DNA of 64,000 nt from CAYUYV01 sp964474635. GTDB taxonomy: Bacteria; Pseudomonadota; Alphaproteobacteria; JAJFIK01. The position numbers and the translations under genes are program-made. Position 1 is the first letter of the stretch. Each line of letters opens with the position of its first letter. This document shows positions 1 through 7,241 of this stretch, one piece after another. The notes beneath the pieces are model-generated. The model had not been told where the DNA came from, searched no databases, and saw only the letters and a list, made by a program, of their open reading frames with translations. The stretch spans positions 1 to 64,000 of the forward strand of contig CAYYTT010000002.1 of the NCBI GenBank assembly GCA_964474635.1. Direction: 5' to 3'.

Positions 1-1
1 C

Positions 2-556
2 GACGGCGACGTGCTCACGGAGCAGGAGCTGGCCTCGTTCTTCATCCTGCTCGTGCCGGCCGATGACTTGACCGACCCGGCGCCGGCGACCTCGTTCGCG
101 CACCTCGATGCGACGACCGTGCTCAACCGGGCGATCTCGGAAAAGGGGATTTACCCGGCGGTCGATCCGCTCGACTCCACGTCGCGGATTCTCGATCCCA
201 AGGTCGTGGGTGAGGAGCATTACCAGACCGCCCGTGAGGTGCAGCGGATCCTTCAGCGCTACAAGGCGCTTCAGGACATCATCGCCATTCTCGGGATGGA
301 CGAATTGTCGGAAGAAGACAAGCTGGTCGTGGCCCGCGCCCGGAAGGTGGAGCGCTTCCTGTCCCAGCCGTTCCACGTGGCCGAAGTGTTCACCAATATC
401 CCCGGCATGCTTGTGGACGTGAAAGACACCGTCTCCAGCTTCAAGGGCCTGATCAGCGGTGAATACGACCACTTGCCCGAAGCGGCCTTCTACATGGTCG
501 GCACCATTGAGGATGCCATCAAGAAGGCCGAAACCCTGGCCCAGGAAGCGGCCTGA
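2..556 (+). CDS. atpD: F1F0 ATP synthase subunit beta, 3' part (truncated by window start)
   Basis: This is the C-terminal third of the catalytic beta subunit of F1, which makes ATP on the cytoplasmic face of the membrane. From base 53 on the protein reads VPADDLTDPAPATSFAHLDA, then the conserved GIYPAVDPLDSTSR stretch and the C-terminal helical domain with a DELSEEDKLVV segment, ending EAA. atpC follows 86 bases downstream on the same strand, as usual. The first 17 codons do not look like AtpD: the family normally has a segment ending SITSVQAVY just before VPADDLT, and it is absent here in all frames. Gene identity is certain; the integrity of the first 52 bases is doubtful. Confidence 0.95.
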   Translation, partial: DGDVLTEQELASFFILLVPADDLTDPAPATSFAHLDATTVLNRAISEKGIYPAVDPLDSTSRILDPKVVGEEHYQTAREVQRILQRYKALQDIIAILGMDELSEEDKLVVARARKVERFLSQPFHVAEVFTNIPGMLVDVKDTVSSFKGLISGEYDHLPEAAFYMVGTIEDAIKKAETLAQEAA

Positions 557-642
557 TCACTCCAACATGGCGGCGCGCCGGTTGTGAAACCGACGCGCCC
601 TTCAGGACGCACGGCGCGACGGATGGGAAGTGTTGAAACGCC

Positions 643-1041
643 ATGGCTGAAAAACTGAAATTTGAGCTCGTGTCGCCGGAGCGCCTGCTTCTGTCCACCG
701 AAGTGGATGGGGTCGTGGTCCCGGGTTCGGATGGCGATCTCACCGTGCTGGCCAATCACGCGCCTCTAATGTCTATCGTCCGGCCCGGCGTGATCGAGGT
801 CCAGGGCGGCGATGTGGAGCATCCGCGCATCTTCGTGGGTGGTGGGTTCGCCGAAATCACGCCCCAGGGCCTCACGGTTCTGGCCGAAGAAGCGATCCCC
901 ATGGACATGGTTGATGTCTCCAAAATAGATCAGAAGATCAAGGACTTGGAAGAAGACGTCACGGACGCAGCCGACGATGAGGCGCGACTTCGGGCAGCCG
1001 ATCTACTCGCCCACATGAAGCAGATCCGCGGCTATCTCTAA
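643..1041 (+). CDS. atpC: F1F0 ATP synthase subunit epsilon
   Basis: The 132-residue product is the epsilon subunit of the F1 central stalk, which links gamma to the c-ring and can inhibit ATP hydrolysis. It starts MAEKLKFELVSPERLL, a standard opening for the beta-sandwich domain. It contains the conserved EVDGVVVPGSDGDLTVLANHAPL and an FVGGGFAEI segment, then a short C-terminal helical region. Length fits alphaproteobacterial family members. It is the last gene of the atp operon here, directly after atpD and followed by a hairpin terminator. Confidence 0.97.
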   Translation: MAEKLKFELVSPERLLLSTEVDGVVVPGSDGDLTVLANHAPLMSIVRPGVIEVQGGDVEHPRIFVGGGFAEITPQGLTVLAEEAIPMDMVDVSKIDQKIKDLEEDVTDAADDEARLRAADLLAHMKQIRGYL

Positions 1042-1082
1042 GTCGCCTCGCCAGCGTGGCTGCGCTTACCGTTTTGAAATAG

Positions 1083-1124
1083 AGCGCGCTCGGGAACACC
1101 CACCCGGCGCGCTTTGTTCGTTTT
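1083..1124 (+). terminator. Rho-independent terminator of the atp operon
   Basis: The arm AGCGCGCTCGGG (1083-1094) pairs with CCCGGCGCGCT (1103-1113) with one bulged T and an 8-base loop. A T-rich tail (TTTGTTCGTTTT) follows. It starts 42 bases after the atpC stop. Confidence 0.8.
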
Positions 1125-1140
1125 ACGATGATGACGGCGT

Positions 1141-1269
1141 GGGGGGAGGCGAGCGCGGAGCGGATCTGAAAACCATGGCGCCGCGCCAAGGCGCGGGTCT
1201 ATCACTCCGGACCTGGAACTCCCGGCCGGGCCTGGGTTTTCCTCACGGAGGTTGTGTTCGCCTCCCCCC
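1141..1269. ncRNA. Structured RNA candidate with 6S-RNA-like architecture
   Basis: This segment of the atpC to ferritin-like gap folds as a long rod. Bases 1141-1158 pair with 1252-1269: 12 perfect Watson-Crick pairs outermost, then six more including four G-U. Next comes an asymmetric bubble, 1159-1167 opposite 1242-1251, whose 3' side can form the small hairpin CCTC-ACG-GAGG. An inner helix, GAAAACC (1168-1174) with GGTTTTC (1235-1241), leads to a terminal part with a strong hairpin at 1181-1196. A closing stem, a central bubble with a small 3'-side hairpin and an inner helix are the known layout of 6S RNA. At 129 bases it is somewhat shorter than typical 6S. Strand and promoter are not resolved, and no protein frame is convincing. 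Confidence 0.4.
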
Positions 1270-1311
1270 CGGGCTAGTCAATTTCCATAAGCCAGAGCGC
1301 AGGAGAGCGGC

Positions 1312-2151
1312 ATGTTGGGGTACTGGAAGCTCGACGATGTGGATTGGTCCGCCTTCGATCCGTCCAAAGTCGATCCGGAGACGCTGAAGGCGGTTAAGGC
1401 CGCCGCCATGGTCGAGTTCAACGCGGCCGACTATGTCGGATACCTCAACAAGGTCTTCCAGGATGACCCGGAGATGCTTGCGGACATCAAGCAGTGGGGC
1501 ATCGAGGAAACCCAGCACGGCCAGGCGCTCGGCCGCTGGGCCGAATTGGCCGAGCCGGGCTTTGATTTCAAGGAAGCCTTCCGCCGCTTTCGCGAAGGTT
1601 ACACTATCAATGAGGGTGCAGATCAATCGGTACGCGGATCACGCGCCGGGGAAATGGTCGCCCGTTGTGTTGTCGAAAGCGGAACGTCCTCGTTTTATTC
1701 GGGCATGCGTGACAACACGGATGAGCCGGTCTTGAAGCAGATCGCGGCTTATATAGCGGCTGACGAATTCCGCCACTGGAAAATGTTCTATCTCGGTTAT
1801 CTGAAATATCAGCGCACGGAAAAAATTGGCTTCATGCGCCGTCTCGGCATCGCACTCACGCGCGTGAAAGAGGCCGAGGACGATGAACTGGCCTTTGCCT
1901 ATTATTGCGGGAACGTCCGGGCCGAAGAGGAAGCGGCAACCCCCTATGACCGGGATGCCTATTCCAAGGCCTATAACCGTCAAACCCTGCGCTTTTATCA
2001 CTGGCCCCACCTGCGCAAGGCCGTGGGCATGATCGCGAAGGCCGTGGGCCTGAAGCCGCGCGGCGTCGTTTCCACGTCCATTGCCCGCGTTATTTGGTGG
2101 ACCATGGTGTCCCGGTCGAAGGACACCCCGGCCGCCGCGGCCACCGCCTGA
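1312..2151 (+). CDS. Ferritin-like (rubrerythrin-type) diiron protein
   Basis: The 279-residue protein carries the full diiron ligand pattern of ferritin-like four-helix bundles. These are E35 (VEFNAADY), E66 and H69 (EETQH), E122 (VESGTSSFY), then E152 and H155 (DEFRH), i.e. E...ExxH...E...ExxH. This suggests an O2- or peroxide-reacting diiron centre or an iron-handling role; the substrate cannot be told. The C-terminal ~70 residues are basic and helical with a hydrophobic patch (SIARVIWWTMV) that might contact membrane. There is a good Shine-Dalgarno, AGGAG, nine bases before the ATG. It stands alone, after the structured RNA segment and convergent to the VOC gene. Confidence 0.75.
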   Translation: MLGYWKLDDVDWSAFDPSKVDPETLKAVKAAAMVEFNAADYVGYLNKVFQDDPEMLADIKQWGIEETQHGQALGRWAELAEPGFDFKEAFRRFREGYTINEGADQSVRGSRAGEMVARCVVESGTSSFYSGMRDNTDEPVLKQIAAYIAADEFRHWKMFYLGYLKYQRTEKIGFMRRLGIALTRVKEAEDDELAFAYYCGNVRAEEEAATPYDRDAYSKAYNRQTLRFYHWPHLRKAVGMIAKAVGLKPRGVVSTSIARVIWWTMVSRSKDTPAAAATA

Positions 2152-2221
2152 CCGTTGCGTTCCAGGCGGGCCGCAGGCCCGTCTCACGCCGCCGCCAGAG
2201 CTTGACGCGAGGGCGAGAGCC

Positions 2222-2689
2222 TTACGCAAGTGGCGGGGGGATATCGTTGTCCCGGTCGAGTGCCTTGAGCTCCTCGATCGGTGTCGCGATGGACCAGATA
2301 TGGCCGAAGGGATCGCGGATCTTCCCGAACCGATCGCCCCAGAACATGTCGGCCACCGGCATTTCCATCGTCGCGCCCTGTTCCACGGCCGTCACGACGG
2401 TCGCGTCCACATTGTCCACTCGCATATGCAAGGTCACGCAGGACCCGCCAAAGGCGGCCGGCGTGGAGCGCTTGCCGCCGTTCAGTTCCGGAAAATCGTC
2501 CGACAGCATCAGGCGCCCGCCATTGATGTCGAGGCTGGCATGCAAAACCTTGCCGCTCGGCTCATGGGTCTGGCGATAGAGTTCCCTGGCCCCGAAGGCC
2601 TTGCGGTAAAAGCCGATCGCCGCCTCGGCATCCGACACGGTGATGTACGCGATCACGCCTTTGGGGATGGGGGGCGGGTTCTGGCTCAT
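2222..2689 (-). CDS. VOC/glyoxalase-fold protein, PhnB-like
   Basis: The 155-residue protein of the vicinal-oxygen-chelate fold opens with PKGVIAYITVSDAEAAIGFYRKAFGA, the first beta-alpha-beta module of the PhnB-like/YaeR group. It ends with the family signature FWGDRFGKIRDPFGHIWSIA. The D-P-F-G-H-I-W motif is typical of PhnB-like proteins; members are often called glyoxalase or extradiol-dioxygenase superfamily but most have unknown substrates. It is a single-copy cytoplasmic protein. It runs in the same direction as the alpha/beta hydrolase 225 bases upstream, but the gap argues against tight coupling. Confidence 0.85.
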   Translation of the reverse strand: MSQNPPPIPKGVIAYITVSDAEAAIGFYRKAFGARELYRQTHEPSGKVLHASLDINGGRLMLSDDFPELNGGKRSTPAAFGGSCVTLHMRVDNVDATVVTAVEQGATMEMPVADMFWGDRFGKIRDPFGHIWSIATPIEELKALDRDNDIPPPLA

Positions 2690-2886
2690 GGCGACGGTCC
2701 TCTTCAGGGGCCGGAAGACGCGGTGTGGCGATCAGCCCCGCGTGTTCCGAACGCTTTGGTAACACAGTGGTGTGCCAGAGTGTGTTTGGGGCCGCAATCG
2801 GGCAAAACTGCGATGGGGGCAAGTGTGCGCTTCCAGCCGATTGGACCCACAAGGTCCGGCCCCGCGGGCCCTGCCGGCTGAGGCCT

Positions 2887-2938
2887 GTTCAGTTCAGCGA
2901 AGCGCTGACATAGTTCAGTTCGGCGAGGCGCCGACATA
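2887..2938. repeat. 26-bp imperfect tandem duplication over the hydrolase stop codon
   Basis: Copies at 2887-2912 and 2913-2938 differ at three positions. The second copy encodes the last residues and stop of the minus-strand alpha/beta hydrolase. The first copy lies just 3' of it, so the gene's end has been duplicated without lengthening the protein. Confidence 0.85.
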
Positions 2939-3694
2939 GTCAAGCCAGTCGATGCACAGTTCCACCACGCCCTCCCAGCCGGGCTCTCCGATGAGCCAGT
3001 GGCTAAAGCCGCGGATCTCTTGATAGGTGCCAAGGCTGTAGCGTTGGGCGATGCGCCGTACGGTCCCGCTGGGGTTCACCTTGTCGCGGGAGCCGGTGAT
3101 GCACAGGACCGGGCAAGCCACATCATGGGGCGGCACCGCCGTGGCGCGGCGCGAATCGGCCGGCCAGTGCAGGATTTCGAACATGGCCCGCCCGGACTCC
3201 GGGACGAACTGATTGAAGACGTCGCGTTGATGGTGCGCGGGCATGCGGTCGAGGGCATGCTCCGCCGCCAGATGAAAATTGGGCTGCAACGCCTGGTTCC
3301 AGAACTGCCCCGCCACCATGAACAGGCCCTGGGCCGAGAGGATCTCCAGGGTGGTCGAGGGCAGCACGCCCCAGGGCGGCGAGGGGGCGAGCAGGCACAC
3401 GGCCCGCACGCGGTTGCGCGCGGCCACCATCTGGCACACAAGCCCGCCCATGGAATGGCCCACCAGGATGGGTGGTTCATTCAGGCGGCGAATCTGGGCT
3501 TCGATATCGGCGCGGTAGTCGAGCGTGCTGGTCACGCCCAGGCCCATGGGCGCGCGCCCATCGTCGAGTTTTTCGTGGTGGCGCAGGGTGGGGGCGATGG
3601 TCTTGTGGCCTCGGGCCTCGAAAATCCAGCGCAGCGGTTCCATGGCCCAGCCGCCACAAAAAGCACCGTGGATCAGGACGACAGGTGGCCTCAA
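2915..3694 (-). CDS. Alpha/beta hydrolase
   Basis: The 259-residue alpha/beta-fold hydrolase has an oxyanion-hole segment VVLIHGAFCGGW near the N-terminus. The nucleophile elbow is GHSMGG with Ser81, the likely acid is Asp204 (TGSRDKVNP) and the base is His232 (RGFSHWLIGEPGWE). No signal peptide is evident, so it is probably cytoplasmic. Its TTG start overlaps the TGA stop of rppH (TTGA), indicating translational coupling. I chose this start because the fold begins at once (RPPVVLIHG) and no ATG is available. The substrate (ester, lactone or peptide) cannot be inferred. Confidence 0.85.
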   Translation of the reverse strand: MRPPVVLIHGAFCGGWAMEPLRWIFEARGHKTIAPTLRHHEKLDDGRAPMGLGVTSTLDYRADIEAQIRRLNEPPILVGHSMGGLVCQMVAARNRVRAVCLLAPSPPWGVLPSTTLEILSAQGLFMVAGQFWNQALQPNFHLAAEHALDRMPAHHQRDVFNQFVPESGRAMFEILHWPADSRRATAVPPHDVACPVLCITGSRDKVNPSGTVRRIAQRYSLGTYQEIRGFSHWLIGEPGWEGVVELCIDWLDYVGASPN

Positions 3695-4203
3695 AACATG
3701 CCCCCTCGTCGAAGGTCATTGGCGATCGGCGTGAAGGCTGTGACCACGTCTTGGTAGATGTGCCGCTTGAAGGGGATGACGAGGTCGACAATGTCGGGCA
3801 GGTCGATCCAGCGCCAGGTTTCGAATTCCTGTTCATGGACGTCGAGCTGGACTTCGCCGTCCTCGCCGGTGAACAGCATGGCGAACCATTTCATGCTTTG
3901 GCCGCGATGGTGGTTGCGCAGGCGTTCTGCCACTTCCGGCGGGAACAGATAGTTGAGCCATCCGTCCACGGCCCCGATGATCCGGGCGCTACGCACGCCG
4001 GTCTCTTCGTAAAGTTCGCGCACGGCGGCCTCCTCGGGTGTTTCGCCCGGGTCGATGCCGCCTTGGGGAAGCTGCCAGCGAAAGTCCGCCCGGGCCTCCG
4101 TGTTGCCCATCCGGCTGCCGATCCACACCTCGCCGCGCGCATTGAACAGGGCAATGCCGACGCAAGGCCGAAGCGTTGGGTCAGGGCTCGGCGAGGGCAG
4201 CAT
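3691..4203 (-). CDS. rppH: RNA pyrophosphohydrolase (Nudix)
   Basis: The 170-residue Nudix hydrolase removes pyrophosphate from the 5' end of mRNAs and so starts their decay. The Nudix box spans residues 48-70 and has all consensus positions (G48, E54, R62, E63, E66, E67, G69). RppH hallmarks include LRPCVGIALFNARGEVW at the start, WQLPQGGIDPGE before the box, and the later DVHEQEFETWRWID. It overlaps the upstream deacetylase gene by 23 bases and the downstream hydrolase by one codon, so the three are probably one transcript. The order ctpA-deacetylase-rppH beside the atp genes is a familiar alphaproteobacterial arrangement. Confidence 0.93.
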   Translation of the reverse strand: MLPSPSPDPTLRPCVGIALFNARGEVWIGSRMGNTEARADFRWQLPQGGIDPGETPEEAAVRELYEETGVRSARIIGAVDGWLNYLFPPEVAERLRNHHRGQSMKWFAMLFTGEDGEVQLDVHEQEFETWRWIDLPDIVDLVIPFKRHIYQDVVTAFTPIANDLRRGGMF

Positions 4204-5626
4204 GTCGGACTCCTTTCGGGGAACGCGGGCGCATCATCATTGCCGAAACGGGAGCCAGAACAAGCCCTTTAGCGTCCAAAGTCGAAGCCCACGCGCGAAT
4301 GCGCGCCACGGTCACGGGCAGGGCTGTGCCCACGCCGATGGCCCTGCCCTTGGTGCGGGCCAGCGCTTCAAGCTCAAGAAGCGCCAAATCCACATTGCGC
4401 CGGGATGGACGCTGGTCGAGGGGGCGGTCAACGGTGCCCCGGGGCAGGGCGCGGCCCAGCTTTTGCGCCAGGGGATCGACGAGGGAGCGTTCCGCGCTGC
4501 CATCCTCCAGGAAAAAAAGGCCCCGGCCCGCCACATCCTTCAGGATGGGCGCCAGATCGTCCTCGCTTTTCAGGAAAGCGCGGCCGTGGCGCGTCAGAAT
4601 GCCCGTGTAGCCCGTCGTGCTGGCCATCAGGCGGTGAAGACGCACGGTGCGCTCCGGCGCGGGCAGGCGGGTCAACAAGGCATAGGGGCCCGGATCGTGC
4701 GCCGGGTAGCCATAGGGCTCCATGGGCAGGTCGAGCAGCACTTCATGACCGCGCGCCCGGGCCTGATTGGTCCATAACTGCGGCTGGGCGGCGTAGGGGG
4801 AAATCGCGAGGCTGATTTCCGGCGGCAGGCCGTCCACGGCCTCCTGGCTGGCCTGCGCGCCAAGGCCCAAATCCCGGATCACGATGGCGATCTTCGGTCG
4901 GTCATGGGGATCGAAAAACGGACGGGCGTACACGGCGTCGGGTCGCCGGCCGTCCGCGCCAATCCGGGGCAGAAAGCCATGGGCGGCCTCTTCGATCAGG
5001 CCCACATCGGGTGCGGGCGCCAGCGCCCCGTCCATCAGGTCTGCGTCCGGCACCGGCGCTCTAAAGGGATCGGCTGGCCCATGGGCGCCGTTCGAGCCAT
5101 GCGTGTCCAAATCCTGGGGCTGCGCACTGTGGGGATCCGAACCATGTGTATCCGAACCATGCGCGCCCGGATCGGCCGCCGCCAGAACGGGACCGTGGGC
5201 CGCATGGTCGCCTTCGTTTTGATCCCTGGCGTTGTGATCCCTGGCGTCGTGGTCCCCGGCGTCGTGGTCGCCGCCCTGGTGCGGATCGGAGGCGTTGGGC
5301 GCCTTGGCATGCGCCCCTGGGGCCGGCCCGTGGTGGTCTTCCCCATGGAGGACCGCAGGCGCGTGTCCCGGATCGTGATGATCGCCTGGTCCGTGATCCT
5401 CTTCGGCGCCATGGCCCATGTCGTGGGTTCCGGCGGGCCCGGGTGCCGCCGGCACGTCGAGGACGACAACGGGCGGCAGGGCGCGCACCGGTGCCTGGAT
5501 GAGCCACAGGGCAATCACGAACAGACCGAGCGTCAGCAGGACCACGGAGCGGCCCGGCTCGCCCGAGACATACGTGCGCGCCTGGGCGGCCCAGGCGTTG
5601 GGAGATGGTGAGGATGGTGTCGCCAT
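4181..5626 (-). CDS. Divergent polysaccharide deacetylase (YibQ-like) with His-rich linker
   Basis: The 481-residue protein is N-terminally membrane anchored (hydrophobic segment at residues ~28-44, VVLLTLGLFVIALWLIQ), with the remainder presumably periplasmic. The C-terminal ~240 residues match the divergent polysaccharide deacetylase family (DUF610/YibQ): RPKIAIVIRDLGLG, the DLPMEPYGYP segment, FFLEDGSAERS and a late IGVGTALPVT. Families of this kind often sit between ctpA and rppH in alphaproteobacteria. The odd part is residues ~68-182: a low-complexity stretch with 21 histidines and many Asp, Gly and Ala, built from short DHDARDHN-like repeats. It could bind divalent metal or act as a flexible spacer across the envelope. 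A catalytic role is unproven for the family. Confidence 0.85.
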   Translation of the reverse strand: MATPSSPSPNAWAAQARTYVSGEPGRSVVLLTLGLFVIALWLIQAPVRALPPVVVLDVPAAPGPAGTHDMGHGAEEDHGPGDHHDPGHAPAVLHGEDHHGPAPGAHAKAPNASDPHQGGDHDAGDHDARDHNARDQNEGDHAAHGPVLAAADPGAHGSDTHGSDPHSAQPQDLDTHGSNGAHGPADPFRAPVPDADLMDGALAPAPDVGLIEEAAHGFLPRIGADGRRPDAVYARPFFDPHDRPKIAIVIRDLGLGAQASQEAVDGLPPEISLAISPYAAQPQLWTNQARARGHEVLLDLPMEPYGYPAHDPGPYALLTRLPAPERTVRLHRLMASTTGYTGILTRHGRAFLKSEDDLAPILKDVAGRGLFFLEDGSAERSLVDPLAQKLGRALPRGTVDRPLDQRPSRRNVDLALLELEALARTKGRAIGVGTALPVTVARIRAWASTLDAKGLVLAPVSAMMMRPRSPKGVRHAALAEP

Positions 5627-5652
5627 GGTCCCCAGCTAAGCGCAAAACGCTT

Positions 5653-5688
5653 AAGGCCGGCTTGCCGGTGGTGCGTCAAGCCGGCCTT
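5653..5688 (-). terminator. Strong hairpin between ctpA and the deacetylase gene
   Basis: The perfect 12-bp inverted repeat AAGGCCGGCTTG (5653-5664) / CAAGCCGGCCTT (5677-5688) has a 12-base loop. No clear T-tract follows on the minus strand, so it may be a weak terminator or an mRNA-processing hairpin that sets ctpA apart from the downstream genes. Confidence 0.55.
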
Positions 5689-5722
5689 GATCCCGTGGGG
5701 CCTGGGCGATGGGTGTCAGGCC

Positions 5723-7075
5723 TTAGCGGCTGGCCTGGCGCTGGGGCAGGGATGCGCTGTTCGCCTGCACGTCGCGCAGGAGTTCGAGCGCGCGCTCCAG
5801 CTGGACATCCACGGGCTCGCCTTCGTCCGCTTCGGGGCGGGGCGTGGCTTGCGCGCTGGGCTTGTCCTCACCGGATTCGGTGTCCGATCCGGGCGTGGAG
5901 CGGGCCTCGCTGTCGCTTTCCTGGCCGTCATCGGCCGGCAGATGCCCCGGCAGGTCGGCTTCCGTCGGGCGTGGCTGGGAGGCATCGGCGAGTTCGATGT
6001 CCGGCTCGATACCCTTGGCCTGGATGGAGCGGCCGGAGGGCGTGTAATATTTGGCTGTCGTCAGGCGCAGGGCCCCGTTGGCCCCGTCATTGAGCGGGAT
6101 GACCGTCTGGACGCTGCCTTTGCCAAAGGACTGGGTCCCGAGCACGATGGCCCGGCGCTGGTCCTGCAGCGCGCCGGCCACGATTTCAGAGGCCGATGCC
6201 GACCCTCCATTAATTAAAACGATCACCGGCCGACCGTCGGTTAGATCGCCGCGCCGGGCGTTATACCGCTGGGTGTCCTCCGGATGGCGTCCCCGGGTTG
6301 AGACGATTTCGCCCCGGTCGAGGAAGATGTCGGCCACATCGATGGCCTGGTCGAGCAGGCCGCCCGGATTGTTGCGCAGGTCCAGCACATAGCCGGCAAG
6401 CTTGCCACGCAGATCCCGGGACAGCCGACGGACTGCATCGCGCACATTCGCTTCGGTGTTTTCGTTGAAGGTGATGACACGGATATAGCCCACATCATTG
6501 CCTTCGGCGCGGTACCGCACGGCCTTCAGCTCAATGATCGCTCGCGTAATCGTGACGTCGAAGGGATCGCGCACGCCTTCGCGGTAGACCGTGATCTTGA
6601 TGTCGGTACCCGGGCGCCCGCGCATCAGGTCGATGGCCTCGTTGAGCGTCATGCCCAGGATCGGCGTGCCATCGAGGTGCGTGATGAGATCACCGGCCTT
6701 GATCCCGGCCCGGTAGGCCGGCGTGTCGTCCATGGGCGCGACCACTTTGACCACGCCCTCGGCCAGCGTCACCTCGATTCCGAGGCCGCCGAATTCGCCG
6801 CGCGTCTGGACCTGAATATCCCGGTAATTGCGCGGGCTCAGATAGCTTGAATGGGGATCGAGGCCCGCGAGCATGCCGTTTATGGCGTCCTCAATGAGCT
6901 TTTCGTCCTCAACCTCGGTCACATAGTCGGACCGGACTCGCTCGAACACATCGCCAAACAGATTGAGCTGACGATAGGTTTCGGAGGTCGCCGCGGAGGC
7001 CCCTCCGGCCAGGACCAGCAGGACCATGGCGAGCGACGCTGCGGGGAAGAGCTTTGAAACACCGTGCCTCATCAT
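5723..7075 (-). CDS. ctpA: Carboxy-terminal processing protease (S41)
   Basis: The 450-residue exported serine protease trims C-termini of periplasmic or membrane proteins. It has an N-terminal signal sequence (hydrophobic core LAMVLLVLAGGASA), an S41 N-terminal domain with GLDPHSSYLSP, and a PDZ domain around residues 90-165 (GGLGIEV, AGIKAGDLI). The catalytic core holds the Ser-Lys dyad: Ser294 in GGSASASEI and Lys319 in FGKGSVQT, 25 residues apart as in characterised family members. The last ~80 residues are an acidic, low-complexity tail (DDGQESDSEARSTPGSD). It lies downstream of the EnvC-like gene in the same direction; the pair commonly occurs together in alphaproteobacteria. Confidence 0.94.
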   Translation of the reverse strand: MMRHGVSKLFPAASLAMVLLVLAGGASAATSETYRQLNLFGDVFERVRSDYVTEVEDEKLIEDAINGMLAGLDPHSSYLSPRNYRDIQVQTRGEFGGLGIEVTLAEGVVKVVAPMDDTPAYRAGIKAGDLITHLDGTPILGMTLNEAIDLMRGRPGTDIKITVYREGVRDPFDVTITRAIIELKAVRYRAEGNDVGYIRVITFNENTEANVRDAVRRLSRDLRGKLAGYVLDLRNNPGGLLDQAIDVADIFLDRGEIVSTRGRHPEDTQRYNARRGDLTDGRPVIVLINGGSASASEIVAGALQDQRRAIVLGTQSFGKGSVQTVIPLNDGANGALRLTTAKYYTPSGRSIQAKGIEPDIELADASQPRPTEADLPGHLPADDGQESDSEARSTPGSDTESGEDKPSAQATPRPEADEGEPVDVQLERALELLRDVQANSASLPQRQASR

Positions 7076-7241
7076 GGGCCACCAAGTCCTCTAGAACGTG
7101 TGAAGGCAGAGCCTGATCCTACCGACCGGCCTTTGATTTCAGTTTGACCATCCCGCGCCGTCCCGGCAAGGGAACCTCTTACAATCCAAACCGTCGTCTT
7201 CGCCCGCGCCTCGCCCGCCCCGTGTGACCGGCGCGCCGGGG

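Noticed and set aside
2999..3757. 252-residue plus-strand frame
   Set aside because: It is the shadow of the alpha/beta hydrolase, whose catalytic motifs are intact on the minus strand.
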